This document shows, in pieces, positions 49,501 through 61,534 of a stretch of DNA of 64,000 nucleotides. Source of the stretch: Xylocopa sonorina. Taxonomy: Eukaryota; Arthropoda; Insecta; Hymenoptera; Apidae. The notes beneath the pieces were generated by a model that worked only from the letters and a program-made list of their open reading frames with translations, was not told where the DNA came from and searched no databases. Within the stretch, counting starts at the first letter, position 1. Each line of letters opens with the position of its first letter. The stretch lies in NCBI RefSeq assembly GCF_050948175.1, contig NC_135205.1, forward strand, positions 5,927,795 to 5,991,794. The letters are read 5' to 3'. The translations under genes were made by a program, and so were the position numbers.

Positions 49501-50340
49501 CTCGGCGCTTGCTTCTCTTTTCCCTTCCAACGGTCCCGTGGAAAACACAAAAGCGGCGTCCGACTCGAATTTTCTACGGCTTTTTCTATTCGCGTTGAAA
49601 ATTGCTCAAACAAAGCGGGAACGGTGCGCTCCTTTGGAACTGGGTTCTTTCGCCGCTCGCTTTACCCTCCTAAATCATGCAACGGTGTGTTTCGCGCGGA
49701 AAATCCGAACGAAAATCCCTGGGAAACGGAACGAAACGAGTCTGCTATTCCGATTCCGATGCAGGCGACTTTGAATCGCGATAATTCGACGTTTATTCGG
49801 TATTCATTGATTTAACGTTATACAGAATGGCACGATCATGCTCCCATTTTCATGGTTATGGCGCTCCTTTCGCGGTAAAATTTGAGAGGATATTAAATTA
49901 TAAAAAATAAATTGCAATTGAAGTATTTAATTTGAGAATGTGCGCAAACAGAAATTGTAGATATTGTAATTGCACAATTAGTACTATCTTTTATACATCA
50001 TACGCTTGGTCTCACTGTCGCTGGTATTTAACGCCCGTCGCCCCTGCGCCACTATTTGTATTCGAAGATTAAATTAATCTGGAACTTGGGATAGACTCGC
50101 GAACTAATTACCAACAGGCAACATAACTTCAACTTTACGCAGAATTATTGCAAAACGTAATTTCGACGCCCAGAGCGTGGGCGTCATCGATACGATCTCA
50201 GAGCGGTGTTTATCTATCTTTTCCCGGGTTTACATATCGTTATCCTGGAAAACAAATATTACCAGTTGTCTCTACATTATACAGTAGTATTCAATAAATT
50301 CAGAATCGAGGAGATAACCTTCAGAATTTTCTATCGTACC
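43510..50340. other. Stretch without a supported gene
   Basis: Mostly AT-rich non-coding sequence. It includes an 18-base T run (47,654-47,671). The plus-strand frames at 46,663-46,971 and 49,004-49,261 are open but start without ATG or without a recognisable product. A donor-like AACAAA/GTAAGC lies inside the latter. Confidence 0.4.
47654..47671. repeat. Poly-T run
   Basis: Eighteen consecutive T. Confidence 0.95.
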
Positions 50341-50342
50341 TT

Positions 50343-50606
50343 TCAGAGTTGTTTGTTGGTCCGATCGTACTTTTGCAGGAGGATTCCAATCGACAGTATC
50401 ACTAAAACGTCCGCGAAGATCGCTATGAAGCACACTCCGACGATGTATGCGGTGATCCACATCAAATCCAACGTTATCGCGTCGAGGCAGCTCGGTTGCG
50501 ACGTGGCTCTCTTCTTCCCTTCGCTGCCATCGTCGCGACTAAGGTCGTGTAAAGGGTACGTTTGTCGAAATGAAGGAACGAAGACTTGGTATACGTCAGC
50601 AACCCC
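50343..50606 (-). CDS. Tetraspanin, last exon: end of large loop and fourth membrane segment
   Basis: Tetraspanins are four-pass membrane proteins that organise other receptors in the plasma membrane. This minus-strand exon encodes the final 87 residues, ending QKYDRTNKQL and a TGA. It holds the last loop cysteine in QPSCLDAITLDLMW, matching the family's G-C-x-x-x-L before the last span, and then a long hydrophobic segment (ITAYIVGVCFIAIFADVLVI and on). The acceptor is weak (AAAGAAATTAG) but lies directly after an in-frame stop and gives phase 0, which agrees with the phase-0 end of the exon at 53,312-53,395. The short cytoplasmic tail is typical of the family. Confidence 0.82.
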   Translation of the reverse strand, partial: GVADVYQVFVPSFRQTYPLHDLSRDDGSEGKKRATSQPSCLDAITLDLMWITAYIVGVCFIAIFADVLVILSIGILLQKYDRTNKQL

Positions 50607-53311
50607 CTAATTTCTTTTTCCTCTCGCTTTCCACCCTTTCCTCTCACTCTTTTCGCGCGATACTGACAATGAAGGGACACAGTGGCGTAGTTGAGGAGAC
50701 GTGTATGTAATATTTGTCTTTTCTAAGAAATTATCGTATAGGAGCGTTCTTTTTGCGCGCAAAGCCCTTTATCAGAGGAAGGAAACTTTCGAAGCAATCT
50801 TCTTTCGAGAGTCGTTTCAACTGGTACGAATTAAATATCACGATTGAACGGTTGATATTCCGCGACGTTCTCTAAAACGTTCTCGCAGCCACGGTCTAAG
50901 GAATAAAGAGAGTTTCTAGTTGGCAACGGAAACGCCACAGATTATACGAGCAATTAAATCGCGAAATTAGTAGGATCCGACAAATCACCGTAGCTAAACG
51001 CGAGCTCGGCCAGGGGGGTTGTACACAGGGAAACGCGATGCAAACTTCTCGAATTAAATCCTTGACTACGCCACTGGCGAGGCGAGGGCGATGAAAGAGG
51101 GACGAGGGGGTGGAAAACGGTGGAACGCGGTGGCTGCTCTTCGACGCAACCCTCTCCCGGTGCCACGCTAATGAGACGCAAATGCTTTTGCGCTTAAAGG
51201 GGTGACGGTGCCCTGGCGTCGATTAATGAACGTCGCCTGTTTTGCCGCGTCGCGTACCCACCGACGTTATCATCGCGATAACGGGCTCGCGTCTACTCAT
51301 CGCCGTCTACTACAACCCCCCGCCGCTTCCGTTCTGCTCTTTTGAGACGGCCTCTGTTCCTTTTTCGCCTAGAAAAACGCGCGCCAAAGCAGTACGAGTC
51401 TGACGAGTGTAATTATACCAAGCGCGGTGCGAGGGTGCTTCGAGAAAGTACCGACGGAAACCTTGGGCTTTATCGATCGTTGAGTGGCGAGACAAATTTT
51501 TGAAACATGGTTGAACTGTAGGAAGAAAATCGTGGGATTTAATACGCTTCGAGATATTCTAAAAGGAGAGAATTTAGATCGATCGAAGCACAGTTTAGTG
51601 GTGTTTGTTCCGTTTAGTTTCCTTATTCTGACGGGTTTCGTTGCATAGAAAAGTGTAAGCGACAATTTAAGAGTGACCGACGAGGACTTGTCTTAAACCA
51701 CGCGATTAGACGAGGAATGTACACACGGAGAAATATTCCGCGATAAAAGAGCTCGAGAGTATCCTTATCGCGGCCAGAGTGACCAAGACTGGAAACAATA
51801 GAGTGGGAACAAAGAAGAGATCGTCTCTCGACTTTCGAATGTCAACTTTCTACCCACTTTTCTTCCAGTTCCGCGATCCGCGCCAGAGAACAATACCGTT
51901 TCCTGCTTTCTGTTTTTTCAAGGAAATTGAGGATATTCTGAACAACTTGAAGTAAATGTTGGCCATCTTTCCAAGCAAATGGAAGCACGATTTTGCTTTT
52001 CGAGAAGCGTGTTTCTTTTTACGGGCCATTGAACGGATAGAAACTTCCTTGGAAACGAAAAGTTTAAATAAGAAGAAGTAAGGAAACTTGTTTTCCAATG
52101 TTTTTACATGAAAAATTGATCTTACTTTTACAGCGCTGTTTACCAGATCCGATTCGTATTGAACTAAATGCTACGATTTTCTTTGCAAACACCAAATTAA
52201 GTCCTAATAATTAAACGATTCTTAATTGACGCACAACGCATTTCTGCGAATTACAACATCCTTAAAGAGAACAGAAGAGATATATACATCCTCTACAAAC
52301 AATTAAAATCAATTTACAATCGAATATTCTGAATAAATTTCATCGCAAGTATCCATATACGATAACATCTCGAAGAATGTGTTTCAAATCGATTATTCCA
52401 CCACCTACGAACCTCCAAATTTCACGTAACACAATTCAAAACGCTTCTACACCATCAATTTCGATAACCCATCCAGAATAAAGTTCTTCTCTACCCGCGA
52501 AAGTCACATTCTTTCATACCCCGAATTCAATCCCCGTTTGCTATGTTTCTGGCAACTTCTAACAAACACCACTGGTTTCGTCGGAAGGCTGAAAGTCTTC
52601 CCTTCAAAATGCCGTTCGAATCGTCGCGATACGTCGATCCGTTCCGGAGATATCGTCGTTCGAAGGGGAACGTAATTTTCGGCTACTTTACTCGGACCTC
52701 TCTGTCTGGCGCAGTCGGAGCTCTCGCTCGCGCGCGTCGTAACTGACCTACCTCAATGGCTGACCGCGTGACCTAGTCCCCCGCTTACGTCACCTAACGG
52801 GTTTTTACTACGTTTACTACGTGCGTACGCGTTTCCAGGAAAAAATGTGGGTCAACCCGCGCGCGCCCATTCATCTCTGCCACGCGTTCCCGCGCGAAAA
52901 CCGCTCACCTTTAAATCGCCGTATCTCCGGAACGGCTTCAGATATCGACGTGATTCAAACGGCGTTTTAAAGGGCATGCTCCGCTCTACCAGCTGACTGG
53001 GTCTGCGTTTCGATTTACATTGTTCTTCTGGATGTGTTCTGCAGTTTGATTGGAGGCAGTTGTTTGTTGGTTGTGAAACGTGGTAGGGTGAATTTGATAT
53101 ATACTTTTTTATCTATTTAGAGGAGTTTTATGGATATAGGATGTAATGGTTGAGCAGGATCGATTAAGTGGCACCGAGAGGGCTTCCTTACGAAAGACTT
53201 GGAAACGCTTAACTAGCTTGTTGGTGGAGCAGCTCGCTAAATGCTAAACTTGTATTACTACCAGCTTCCAGAGAATTTCGAGCTGTTCTAGAGCTGCACA
53301 GACCTGGCCAC

Positions 53312-53395
53312 CTGGCAGAATTGAAGTGACGGTGACGGAGTGGAGTTCTTCGTCTCATCCATGGCGCTGTTCACTCCGCAACATTGCAGACGCGT
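53312..53395 (-). CDS. Tetraspanin, exon with the CCG motif
   Basis: An 84-nt minus-strand exon with acceptor CGCACTTTTTTCAAG. It reads TRLQCCGVNSAMDETKNSTP and continues SPSLQFCQ, so it carries the family-defining Cys-Cys-Gly of the large extracellular loop and a third cysteine in the position of the usual P-x-S-C. An Asn-Ser-Thr site could be glycosylated. It joins in phase 0 to the preceding exon ending WDSIQ, giving the classic W-D-x-x-Q...C-C-G spacing. The donor (TGCCAG/GTGGCC) is the weakest part: the consensus fails beyond GTG, and the frame stops seven codons later. Confidence 0.8.
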
Positions 53396-53689
53396 CTTGA
53401 AAAAAGTGCGAATAGGAGCTTTTTATAGTTTGATAGATGTAGCGTCGAGTTATAGTTGGGTATTTGGAGCTTCGTTAAAATTTAACGCGATGTTATTTAA
53501 CGATTCAGAGATTTGGGGAATGTGGAATTGGATACGAACACGCAGTCCGTGTAGCGAATAATCCACCAGTTTAATTAACACGTTTGCTGGACGTGGAAAA
53601 ATCGAGTCGATTACGAATAATATATACGATCCAGGAATTTTATTATTATAAAAAATATCTGACTATTAATCCCTTACTCCACTCTTTCA

Positions 53690-54560
53690 TCTGTTCGAAC
53701 CATGGTTCTCCCGTTCTTTGCGTCTTTGGCTACTTTTACTTTATTCGCTCTTTGACCGACTGATCGACTCACGCAGTCCCTTTGACACTTTACAACTCGG
53801 CTCTATCTGTCCCCCTTTTGCTCCTCACTTGACGTTCGATTCTAATGCCCCTCTGTCGAGGTCTGCTTCCGCCTTTTAGCCATCTTCCCTGCTTTTACGG
53901 TTCTTGGGATTTCTTACCCGCGGTCTCCCCAAACGCTTTCTTCATCTTTCCACTTGGTTCGAGTCTCTTGACTCTCGAGATGTCCCTTGACCTTCTTCCA
54001 GATTCTATTCTCTCTTGAGCTGGCTTTTGCATGCGAGTTACGACTCGTTCCATTCTTCTTCACCCTCCTCGATCGCCTCGTCTTCGATCTAAGGTTACTT
54101 TTCCTCCTCGTATCTCTCATATTTAACACCGTTCGTTTGGCTTCGTGAATATCCTGCCAGATCGTATTCGCGTGTACCATTTTCAGCGTGGAATAATGTT
54201 GGCTGCTTCAGTTAATTCCTTTTGCTCCCTTTCTTTGGATTTCTTATACCCTCGGTCTCGGATTCCCGGTTCTTACATTTTCTGAAATCTGTTCGCTAGC
54301 TTCCTTTTAGTTCTCTTCCTGGATACTTTTCTTACTCTTGTTTCGACTTTTTCTTGGTTATCTTCCTTCGCTCTTAAGTTTCTTGCATCCGCCACGGAAT
54401 GGCTTGTACCCTCGGTATTTTCTCTCAGCTTATTTTCCTTCCATATGTACTTTCTCTCGTCGCGAATTTAACTTTTTTTAGTACCACTACACTCGAATCA
54501 TTCTTCGAACTCTTTCACTCTTTCCCGTTGGCAAGAATCGTATGTTTCTTTATGTAGGGG
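53690..54560. other. Strand-asymmetric pyrimidine-rich block in a tetraspanin intron
   Basis: The plus strand is strikingly rich in T and C over about 870 bp (repeated CTTTC, TTCTT and CTCTT words). The minus strand is therefore purine-rich, and an 88-codon Lys/Arg-rich frame (53,914-54,180) opens there with an ATG and ends next to a donor-like CGCGG/GTAAGA. I think the frame is a by-product of composition. An alternative exon cannot be excluded. Confidence 0.55.
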
Positions 54561-54572
54561 ATTGTTACATAC

Positions 54573-54707
54573 CTGAATCGAATCCCAGGAGGACGAGTAG
54601 CGAGGATAGTCTCGTAGACTGGAAGCAAGCGCAGCGTTGATCCGCTCGCGTAACGCTTCGAATCGAAGCGCGACGCGTTCTGTCCGCGATGCGAATGGAT
54701 CTCTATT
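54573..54707 (-). CDS. Tetraspanin, exon for the first half of the large loop
   Basis: The minus-strand acceptor (AAAATATTTCGACAG) and strong donor (GATTCAG/GTATGT) enclose 45 codons in phase 0. The sequence includes RVALRFEALRERINAALASS and LRDYPRYSSSWDSIQ, an amphipathic helix followed by the W-D-x-x-Q signature found just before the CCG motif of tetraspanins. The preceding exon (56,354-56,468) ends in phase 1 by its best donor. That matches an alternative acceptor at 54,679 (CATCGCGGACAG), which would drop ten residues. Either acceptor keeps the conserved part. Confidence 0.85.
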
Positions 54708-54719
54708 CTGTCGAAATAT

Positions 54720-55863
54720 TTTAAGATTGCAGTGATCGTGAAAATAAGTAGCGTGAGAAGCAGATTATCGCCTCGACCCCAAATACGTTCGACGTTGCGC
54801 GAAAGATTGTACTTCGATGCACGCTACACGCTTTCAATTACTTTTGTTCTTTCAAAATTTTCAAATTAAAAATGCTCTTTGTCTTGGTCGACTATAACTG
54901 AGTAAAAAAGGAAAATTAAAGGACTTTTAAACTTCCCTTATAAATAATGAAATTTAATATTTTATTATATTGTACGTCGGAAAGGAAGAGCGTTACTTGA
55001 GAAAGAACTTGCATAAAGATGTTCGAAAAAGAGACTAATAATAAATAAGCAACGGAGCTAAGTTCCACGTTGCAAAAAAAGGAGGGAGTAAAACACGCGC
55101 GGAGAAAATGGGCAGAGAAATGAGAAAGAAAGGAAGCGAGAGGGGAAGAAATAACATTTCCTTCCCCAGAGCACTTTCCGACTTGCAATTTCAAAGTCGC
55201 GCGGCCACAAAGAGAGACGTCGTGTTCGTAATGAAGCGTCGCGACGACAACGGGAAAATTGCGCCGCTACACCACGGGGGAGGCTGCTGTCCACGGTCCA
55301 CGACGTCGAGCGATACGCAACCCCATCTTAAAGTCGATTTAAGCGGAAGACCATCTCTGGATTAGGTCGTCGAGACCTCCAGACAATTTGTCTCCGGGTT
55401 TCATCGGCACTCCGAGCTACGTACTTTACGAGCTGGAATATCGAGACGACTAGATTAACGAGTAATTAGTTTGAAAACAACAGTAATTGCTTCTCCGATG
55501 AGACAGTTGCTTAAAGAGACACTCGAAAGCGTGACTCGATTGCTCGGTTCGAACAATTTCGAACGCGCTGCAATTTCGCGAGCCACTCGCTTCTTTCCGC
55601 TTCGTTCGAATATCCGCAGCGAAATATTTCTCGAGCATCGCGCGCAGTTGGAACATTTCGAAGCGTGTCTCGAAACTCCGTTAAATATACCGTGTAGCAC
55701 GTCTCGAAGTTCCGTCAACTGCGCGATGTAAGTACGCGAAGTTCTCGAGAACACGGGAAGAAACTGAACTGGGTGGACACCAGTTTCCGATGTCTACCAG
55801 CTGAGCCATGAATTTCAGTTCGTCGCGAGAAGTCCAACGGGGCAACCTAAATCATCCGAACCC

Positions 55864-55898
<35 letters not shown>

Positions 55899-56350
55899 AT
55901 CTCACCGCCATTAATTCTCGTTGCACGCAGAGAGATTGTACGTTCGTAAAATTCCCTTCGCTCGACCCTGGTCCGCAGCCAGGAAATGATATCAACGATA
56001 CTCATCTTAATGCCGGTTGAAACCGGAAATGCAAGAATCCAGCATCCACGGCGACCAAGCGTAATGAAAACGCGAGAAACGTCGAGGAAACATGGATAAT
56101 TCCCGCGTCATCCTCTTTTTCTTTCCTCCTGTATCATCCATTCTCCTTTCCCCTCTGATTCTCTTATTTATTCGCAGCACCCCAATTATCCGTGCTCGTC
56201 GCACCGTGGAACGTAATTAGCGATGCAGGGAGCGTCGTTCCATTAATCATTCGATCTGAACATATCGAACAGTCGAAGCGTGTCTCGTGCCCTCGATGTA
56301 CAGACGCAGCAACGTCGAGGCGGGCCGGACGATGGCTGAGTTTAGACTTC
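54720..56350. other. Tetraspanin intron
   Basis: No minus-strand exon was seen. A CT dinucleotide run lies at 55,869-55,895. The plus-strand frame at 55,471-55,731 ends at a donor-like GCGAT/GTAAGT and is open on both strands, so it is not called. Confidence 0.5.
55869..55895. repeat. (CT)n microsatellite
   Basis: About 13 CT units inside the tetraspanin intron. Confidence 0.95.
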
Positions 56351-56353
56351 TAC

Positions 56354-56468
56354 TTGCGGACGATTTCATTGAACCCTCGAGATCGGGGTAAGCGGATTTC
56401 CGGTAGAGGATTGCGTGGCTCGCGCAACAGGTCAGAAATATCGTGCATATGGACAGCAATGCGATCAC
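56354..56468 (-). CDS. Tetraspanin, exon with the third membrane segment
   Basis: After a good acceptor (ATCCGCGTTCCAG) the minus strand reads VIALLSICTIFLTCCASHAI and then LYRKSAYPDLEGSMKSSA. The first 22 residues form a hydrophobic span in the place of the family's third membrane segment, followed by a short polar stretch entering the large loop. It joins in phase 0 to the exon at 60,743-61,026. The donor GCAA/GTAGAAG gives phase 1 and is moderate. The frame stays open to a TGA about 106 nt further on, so the 3' end is less sure than the 5' end. Confidence 0.78.
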
Positions 56469-57188
56469 CTGGAACGCGGATCGATTTATACGTCATGGCT
56501 TACGTTGCTTGACCGAACAGCGCTTAACTCACTCCTATAAGAGAGCTATTTCAACAGAGCTCCATTTAATAACAAAATTACAATAAAAACAAAAAAATTA
56601 TATGGTATACATGGCTACGATAGGAACGAAAGATTCTAAGAGAAAGTTAGAAGAAAGAAAAAAATAAGAGAAAAAAAATATACGTGACCTGATGCATCTT
56701 GCAATGCATACATAAACCATATTCCTTGCGGGAGGTGAACAATTTCGAAAAACCGTCACGGGTCCCTAGGAGCAGATAGCGTGGTCGCGTCTCGCCCAGA
56801 GTCTCGACTCTAATTCATAAATTACTCGTCAGCTCGACACCGTCGCCGGTGCGGTAAATTCTCGCTGGCCGTCACGAGGAGATGAATTTTTCGCGCCGGA
56901 AACCCCGAAGAGGATCGGATTCGGGCTAGCGGCTACCAGTCGGGACGTGGTTCGCCAATGATGCATGAAGCGGTCGTCGCGTGCAACAGGAGGACCGTGC
57001 GGGTTCCAGTGAGAGAAATGAAGAATGGAAATACGCGAGCTTGACGACCAGAGGTCTGCAGAAGAATTTATGCGGAGGGACGCTCGAAGGAGTTCTTCTC
57101 GGGGAATATGCAAGAGTTCGACTGGTGAACTATCGACAGGCGAATTTATCGGGTTAATAAGCGCGTATTAATGCTGTTCTCAATGTAG

Positions 57189-57270
57189 TTCGATCATTGA
57201 TAGAGTCGTTTCACATGCGACGCAGAGTAAGTGAAACGACACGACTTTTCTCTGTCACTTTGGAAACGTG
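57189..57270. repeat. Dispersed repeat pair, copy 1
   Basis: About 75-80 bp match 58,308-58,385 (CATTGA...GAGTC...TCAC...AAGTGAAAC...CTTTTCTCTG versus CATTGACCGAGTCAC...CAAGTGAAACAACG...CTCTTCTCTG). The similarity also shows in the plus-strand frame: RRRVSETTRLFSVTL against PRVSSETTQLFSDAL. Nothing else flanking is shared. Confidence 0.6.
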
Positions 57271-58307
57271 GAACAAATTAGTCGAGTCAAACCGCGAAGC
57301 TTCATCGTTCACTTTCTCAGCGTCGAATAATGGGGACTCCTCGTCTGTAAATAGACGAGAAGGGAGGAGCGTGCTCGGGTTTGAATTATGTAGACGATAA
57401 AAGCTAGCACCTCCCGGCCCTCGGTCGTTGCGTATCGCGATGAATAAACGAGTAACTCCATCTGCAGCAGATTCCTCAGTCGCGTTTATCTTTACACGTG
57501 ACAAGGCGCTCCGCTGCGCCCGGTAAATATTGATGCCTCGCGTAATTAACTGCGCGTCATCGTTTTCGCGCCACGCTAAACTATTCACGCGTGCACGCGC
57601 GAAACGGATGCAATTTCTGAATTATGTAGAATTGCAGCGAATTAATGGCCGCGCGCAGTGATCGATGATGGCAATTTAGCGATAGAAATTCGCTGTACTC
57701 TGATCCTTACGGGCTAAAAGGGCGTATACTTGACAATTTTTTACGGAAGAGAGAAAGGACTGAAAAGAGTCCGACTCTCTGCCAATGAACGCGCCACGTC
57801 GTTTCCTCGTTTGGTCCCAGGGACGCTTCCGGTTCCGCGTGCAGCTGAATTATTTATCTGATCATACGCGCGGCTGTTCCACTCGCAGGACGTTTAATCG
57901 CGCTGCCTGGCCGACACCATTTGTCTCGAGAGATAGCATCGTTTCGCCATCCATCTCGTAGGGCGCGAAACCGCTACTCTTGTCTATCGCTGAATCAGTG
58001 GCTAATGTCGACGCGTTCGTCTCTTTGTCCCGCGATAATCGCGCTCGAGTGACGACTTCATTTGTAACGCGAACGCGCACTCGGATCTAATACGTGGCTT
58101 ACCCCCTTATCGCCCTCTCGTTCGAGTGATTCCGTTGTGCTCCGTTAACACTTTACTATTTCCACGTGTTTCAGCGGACAATCGATGTGGGATAAAAATT
58201 GCTCGAGGTCGCCTGTACATTTTCATAAATGTACATTCAGTGGATAACTTGAAAGAAGTTCGAAATAAACTTCAGAGGGCTCGAAAATCTTGAATTTCCA
58301 CCGCGCG

Positions 58308-58385
58308 TCTGACCATTGACCGAGTCACACCACTTGCCTCGCGTCTCAAGTGAAACAACGCAACTCTTCTCTGACGCTCTGTCAT
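58308..58385. repeat. Dispersed repeat pair, copy 2
   Basis: Partner of 57,189-57,270, in the same orientation, 1.1 kb apart, inside the same tetraspanin intron. Confidence 0.6.
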
Positions 58386-60742
58386 TTTTCATCGCGAAGC
58401 AGGACAGTACGAGAACGTTTCGAGCGATGTCTTCGCGATTTTATTTACACACCACGTTTCATGGAATCGTGTGGAGAAAAATTGCGAATTCGTTCGTGCA
58501 TTCTCCCGTCGAACAGAATGAAAATTCAGAGTGGCGGTGTAAACAACAACAGCCGGCTGATTCACCTGCGTGTAAAATCGAGCAACGATGCAACGGGTGT
58601 CAAAACGCCACGGCCATTTCCCGCGATTATCGAATATTGAAAAATAACGGAAAAACAGGCGCGCGTCGCAATTTTCTCTGGCCCCGACGCGATAAAATGG
58701 GCAGCGAGGCGATAAATGGCTGGGAACGCACGGGCATGTTTAATGCATGGCTGATGAGTGGTCCGACGAAACGTTTGATAGGATCGACGGCGAGCCTGAA
58801 TTCATCAGCGAGGACGTTTGTCGAATGATTTTGATGATATTTTGGTTTAAGGGTGGCGGTTCGTTTATGAATACGCTGGGTGATTTCAACGATGCTTTGG
58901 GAGTGGTGTCTGGACGAAAGCTGACACATTCGTTAGTAAATGTAACAGCTACGCTTGATAATGACGATGCGAAAGAATTAATACCATCTAATGAGAGGAG
59001 GTGGAAAATGTTTTAAATTCGTAATACAGATTTATTGCTGATTTCGTGAATACTTTTGAAGCGTTGAGGGGCTAATGAAATCGCAGACCACAGTTTCTAA
59101 TTATCATTCAATTATTCGATATCGAATATTTTTAACGATACACCCTTCGTCTATCTAGAAATAATCCGGACCGATTTTCCCACGTCATAATTTCCACGAT
59201 AGAGCGAAATTCTAGAAACAATTACGAAACAGTCGAGTCCAGCGGATCGTTAAAAAGCTCAGCCCGGGGAGAATTGTTTTAGAAGGACTCAACGAGCGAA
59301 AGGAAAAGAGAGAAGCTCGAAGAATCTGGTCACGGTTAATGGCACGCTTTAACTGAAAAATTTGCTAGCAGCCCCGGACAAAGGGATTTCGACCGAGCGT
59401 GTAACGAGTTTGTTGCACTACGTACGTTAGAGTAACGAAGTTCCACGGCGTGCCCGTTCTCGCGTGTGTGTTCTCCGCGCGCAGCTCGTCGATCCGCTTC
59501 CGGTAGGCGGCGGCTACAACTTCTGCTAAATTACCGTATAATGCCCGCTCGTATTATCAGAGAAACAGAGGCGGCGCGCGTGGAACTATTGGCTACCCCG
59601 TTAAAGCTCCACCGCTGCTATTGCGTATAAAACCAGGCAATTTCTCCTTTCTTTTTTTTTCTCTCTCTTAGCGCAACAGAACGCTCCGGCGCTCTAGCTG
59701 AAAGCTTTCAGAGTTAAACGAGAAACCGAACGGAAGAACGGCCGCTGTTCGAAGTTGCATACTTCGTTTACGAAACTGTTTGTGATTCGAGTTTAATTAG
59801 AAACCTTTCAGCGGATTCTCCCGCGTCTATTTTACCATCTCTGAAAGCTTCCTTTCTGTACCATCCTCGACGACACGCAGCTGATTTTCGCGTGTCTTAA
59901 ATTTTAATCGAAACAAGTAATAAATCCAAGAACCACCTTGGCTTGAACGAGAGTCTGTCAGATTAATAATGCCTGAATCTTGTATTAAAAAAGGTCTCGA
60001 CCTTTCGACAGGCAGGTTTTCATTGATTTTATCGCGGCTGGAAATCCGTGAAAGTGTCTCACGCTATAAACTGGATTCCCCGGCGTAGCCATTGGAATTT
60101 ATCCTTACGAGCCGGGAACGTCGGCTCGCTGGAAGAAGATCTTCGAACGCGATGCCACCCTTTTAGCGGCCGACCAATATATTTCTCCCCTTTTCCTATA
60201 ACTTCCTCGAGAACGTGTTACACGGCGATATCGATTTCCCTTCGATATGGCCCGATAGAGGCATCTCTCGCCGTAGATCGGCATTAATATATCATCGTGT
60301 CTTTACTTAGATGCCGATATCAGAATTACTTCGAGCATTCTACTTCTCGAATAACGATAGAATATATCATCATTGAAATTTCGCTTTAATTCATTTCTGA
60401 CATCGACATCAGCACTCTATATATTCCATTCTCCAAATAAATTATCGATTACGATTCCTTTCATCGTAATTGATAAAAATACCAATCATAGATGATTAAA
60501 TCGCTCTAATAGTCGCAATGGCAACGAAAAAGAAATCCGAGTTATCCATCTCGCGTGAGACTTCCGTCGCGCGGTATCTCATTTCCCCGCGCGTTTACCC
60601 AACTTCCGGCGAGCTCGTCGAATTCCCGGCGGGGCGTCCGTCGACGGACGGTAAACCGTCCGAAAGCTCTTTAATTATCTCACGCTCTTACGTAATCACG
60701 GCGGTTGCTTAATTAACCGTGGCGCGTCGGGAACAAGCTTAC

Positions 60743-61026
60743 CGGGAGCAAAGAACCCCGAAGCCGGGTCACGTTGTGCCGTCTGTAGAGGATCCACGAG
60801 GCGGGGAATGTGATCGCGCCCACGGCGGTCATGTAACCGGTCAAGCTGACGAGAATCCTGGCCGGGGCTTGGACCAGTCGGATCGTTGGCAGGCGAATCA
60901 GCAGGCACCAGATACCGCTCGACAGCAACGCGCACGAGATCGTCAGGAGGAACGTGCCGGCGAAGAAGAGGCTGGTATCGACGAACGACGGGCTCTCTTG
61001 ATGAATCTGCGAATTGTAATCAGTCT
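60743..61026 (-). CDS. Tetraspanin, exon with the first and second membrane segments
   Basis: The acceptor (CCAGATTCTTACAG) and strong donor (CTCCCG/GTAAGC) enclose 284 nt, phase 1 to phase 0. After a polar start (TDYNSQIHQESPSFVDTS) comes a first hydrophobic span containing SCALLSSGIWCLLI, which fits the G-I-W of tetraspanin segment one. Then come a short loop with RLPTIRLVQAPAR and a second span (ILVSLTGYMTAVGAITFPAS). The exon ends LYRRHNVTRLRGSLLP, the short cytoplasmic loop before segment three in the next exon. The small loop is shorter than usual. The whole gene (five exons, about 280 residues plus the N-terminus) fits the family length. Confidence 0.85.
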
Positions 61027-61310
61027 CTGTAAGAATCTGGATAAATTTAATTGGATTTCGATTGACGCTGTTCAGAATACAAAATTGGAAGTTTGAATAT
61101 GAAGAGCACGTTTTCGAAAGCAGAGAATTTTGTGGTGATCATCAAAGCTATATAGAAATCTAGATCAACGTGTCACACAGCATCTATCAACAGCCTCGAC
61201 TAGATCGCTTCAGCCCTAAGATCGACAACGTACCGACACATTCGACGGTGCATCGCAACGCGAGTGGCGCACAGTATCGGTTTCTAATCTCAGACAGGGG
61301 CACGCGTTAA

Positions 61311-61408
61311 GCCGTTATGTTACGTTTATGGGTATTTGACATTGATTTCGATTCTGGGGAATTAGATTAACGGAGATGATCGTGAGAAGCACGGGCAGGG
61401 TCCGACCC
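61311..61408. promoter_or_regulatory. Ultraconserved duplicated non-coding core 1 (right copy, in first intron)
   Basis: Differs from 238-335 at two of 98 positions, although adjacent intron sequence has diverged. Its place inside the first intron suggests an intronic enhancer or a conversion tract. Confidence 0.5.
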
Positions 61409-61534
61409 GAGGTGAGCTCCATCCGAGGCTGGCTACGTCCGACGGATATCCGTCGACTACAGCGACCGGCTCGTCAAATATTTACCAGACGCTAAGCGCT
61501 AAGTTTACGTTCCACCTGTTACAGTGGCACTCGC

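Larger units (their letters stand above)
56480..60740. other. Large tetraspanin intron
   Basis: No minus-strand exon was recognised. Plus-strand frames (57,197-57,400; 58,316-58,828; 58,747-59,016) share a short repeated block, described separately, but have no domain. A T/C-rich run lies near 59,650. Confidence 0.5.

Noticed and set aside
55740..55830. tRNA-like string GCTCAGCTGGTAGA on the minus strand
   Set aside because: No matching D-stem partner, no T-loop and no acceptor stem, so not a tRNA gene.
56330..56390. Plus-strand mini-exon MAEFRLLLADDFIEPSRS ending at GTAAGC
   Set aside because: It lies antisense to the tetraspanin exon carrying the third membrane segment, which has better family support.
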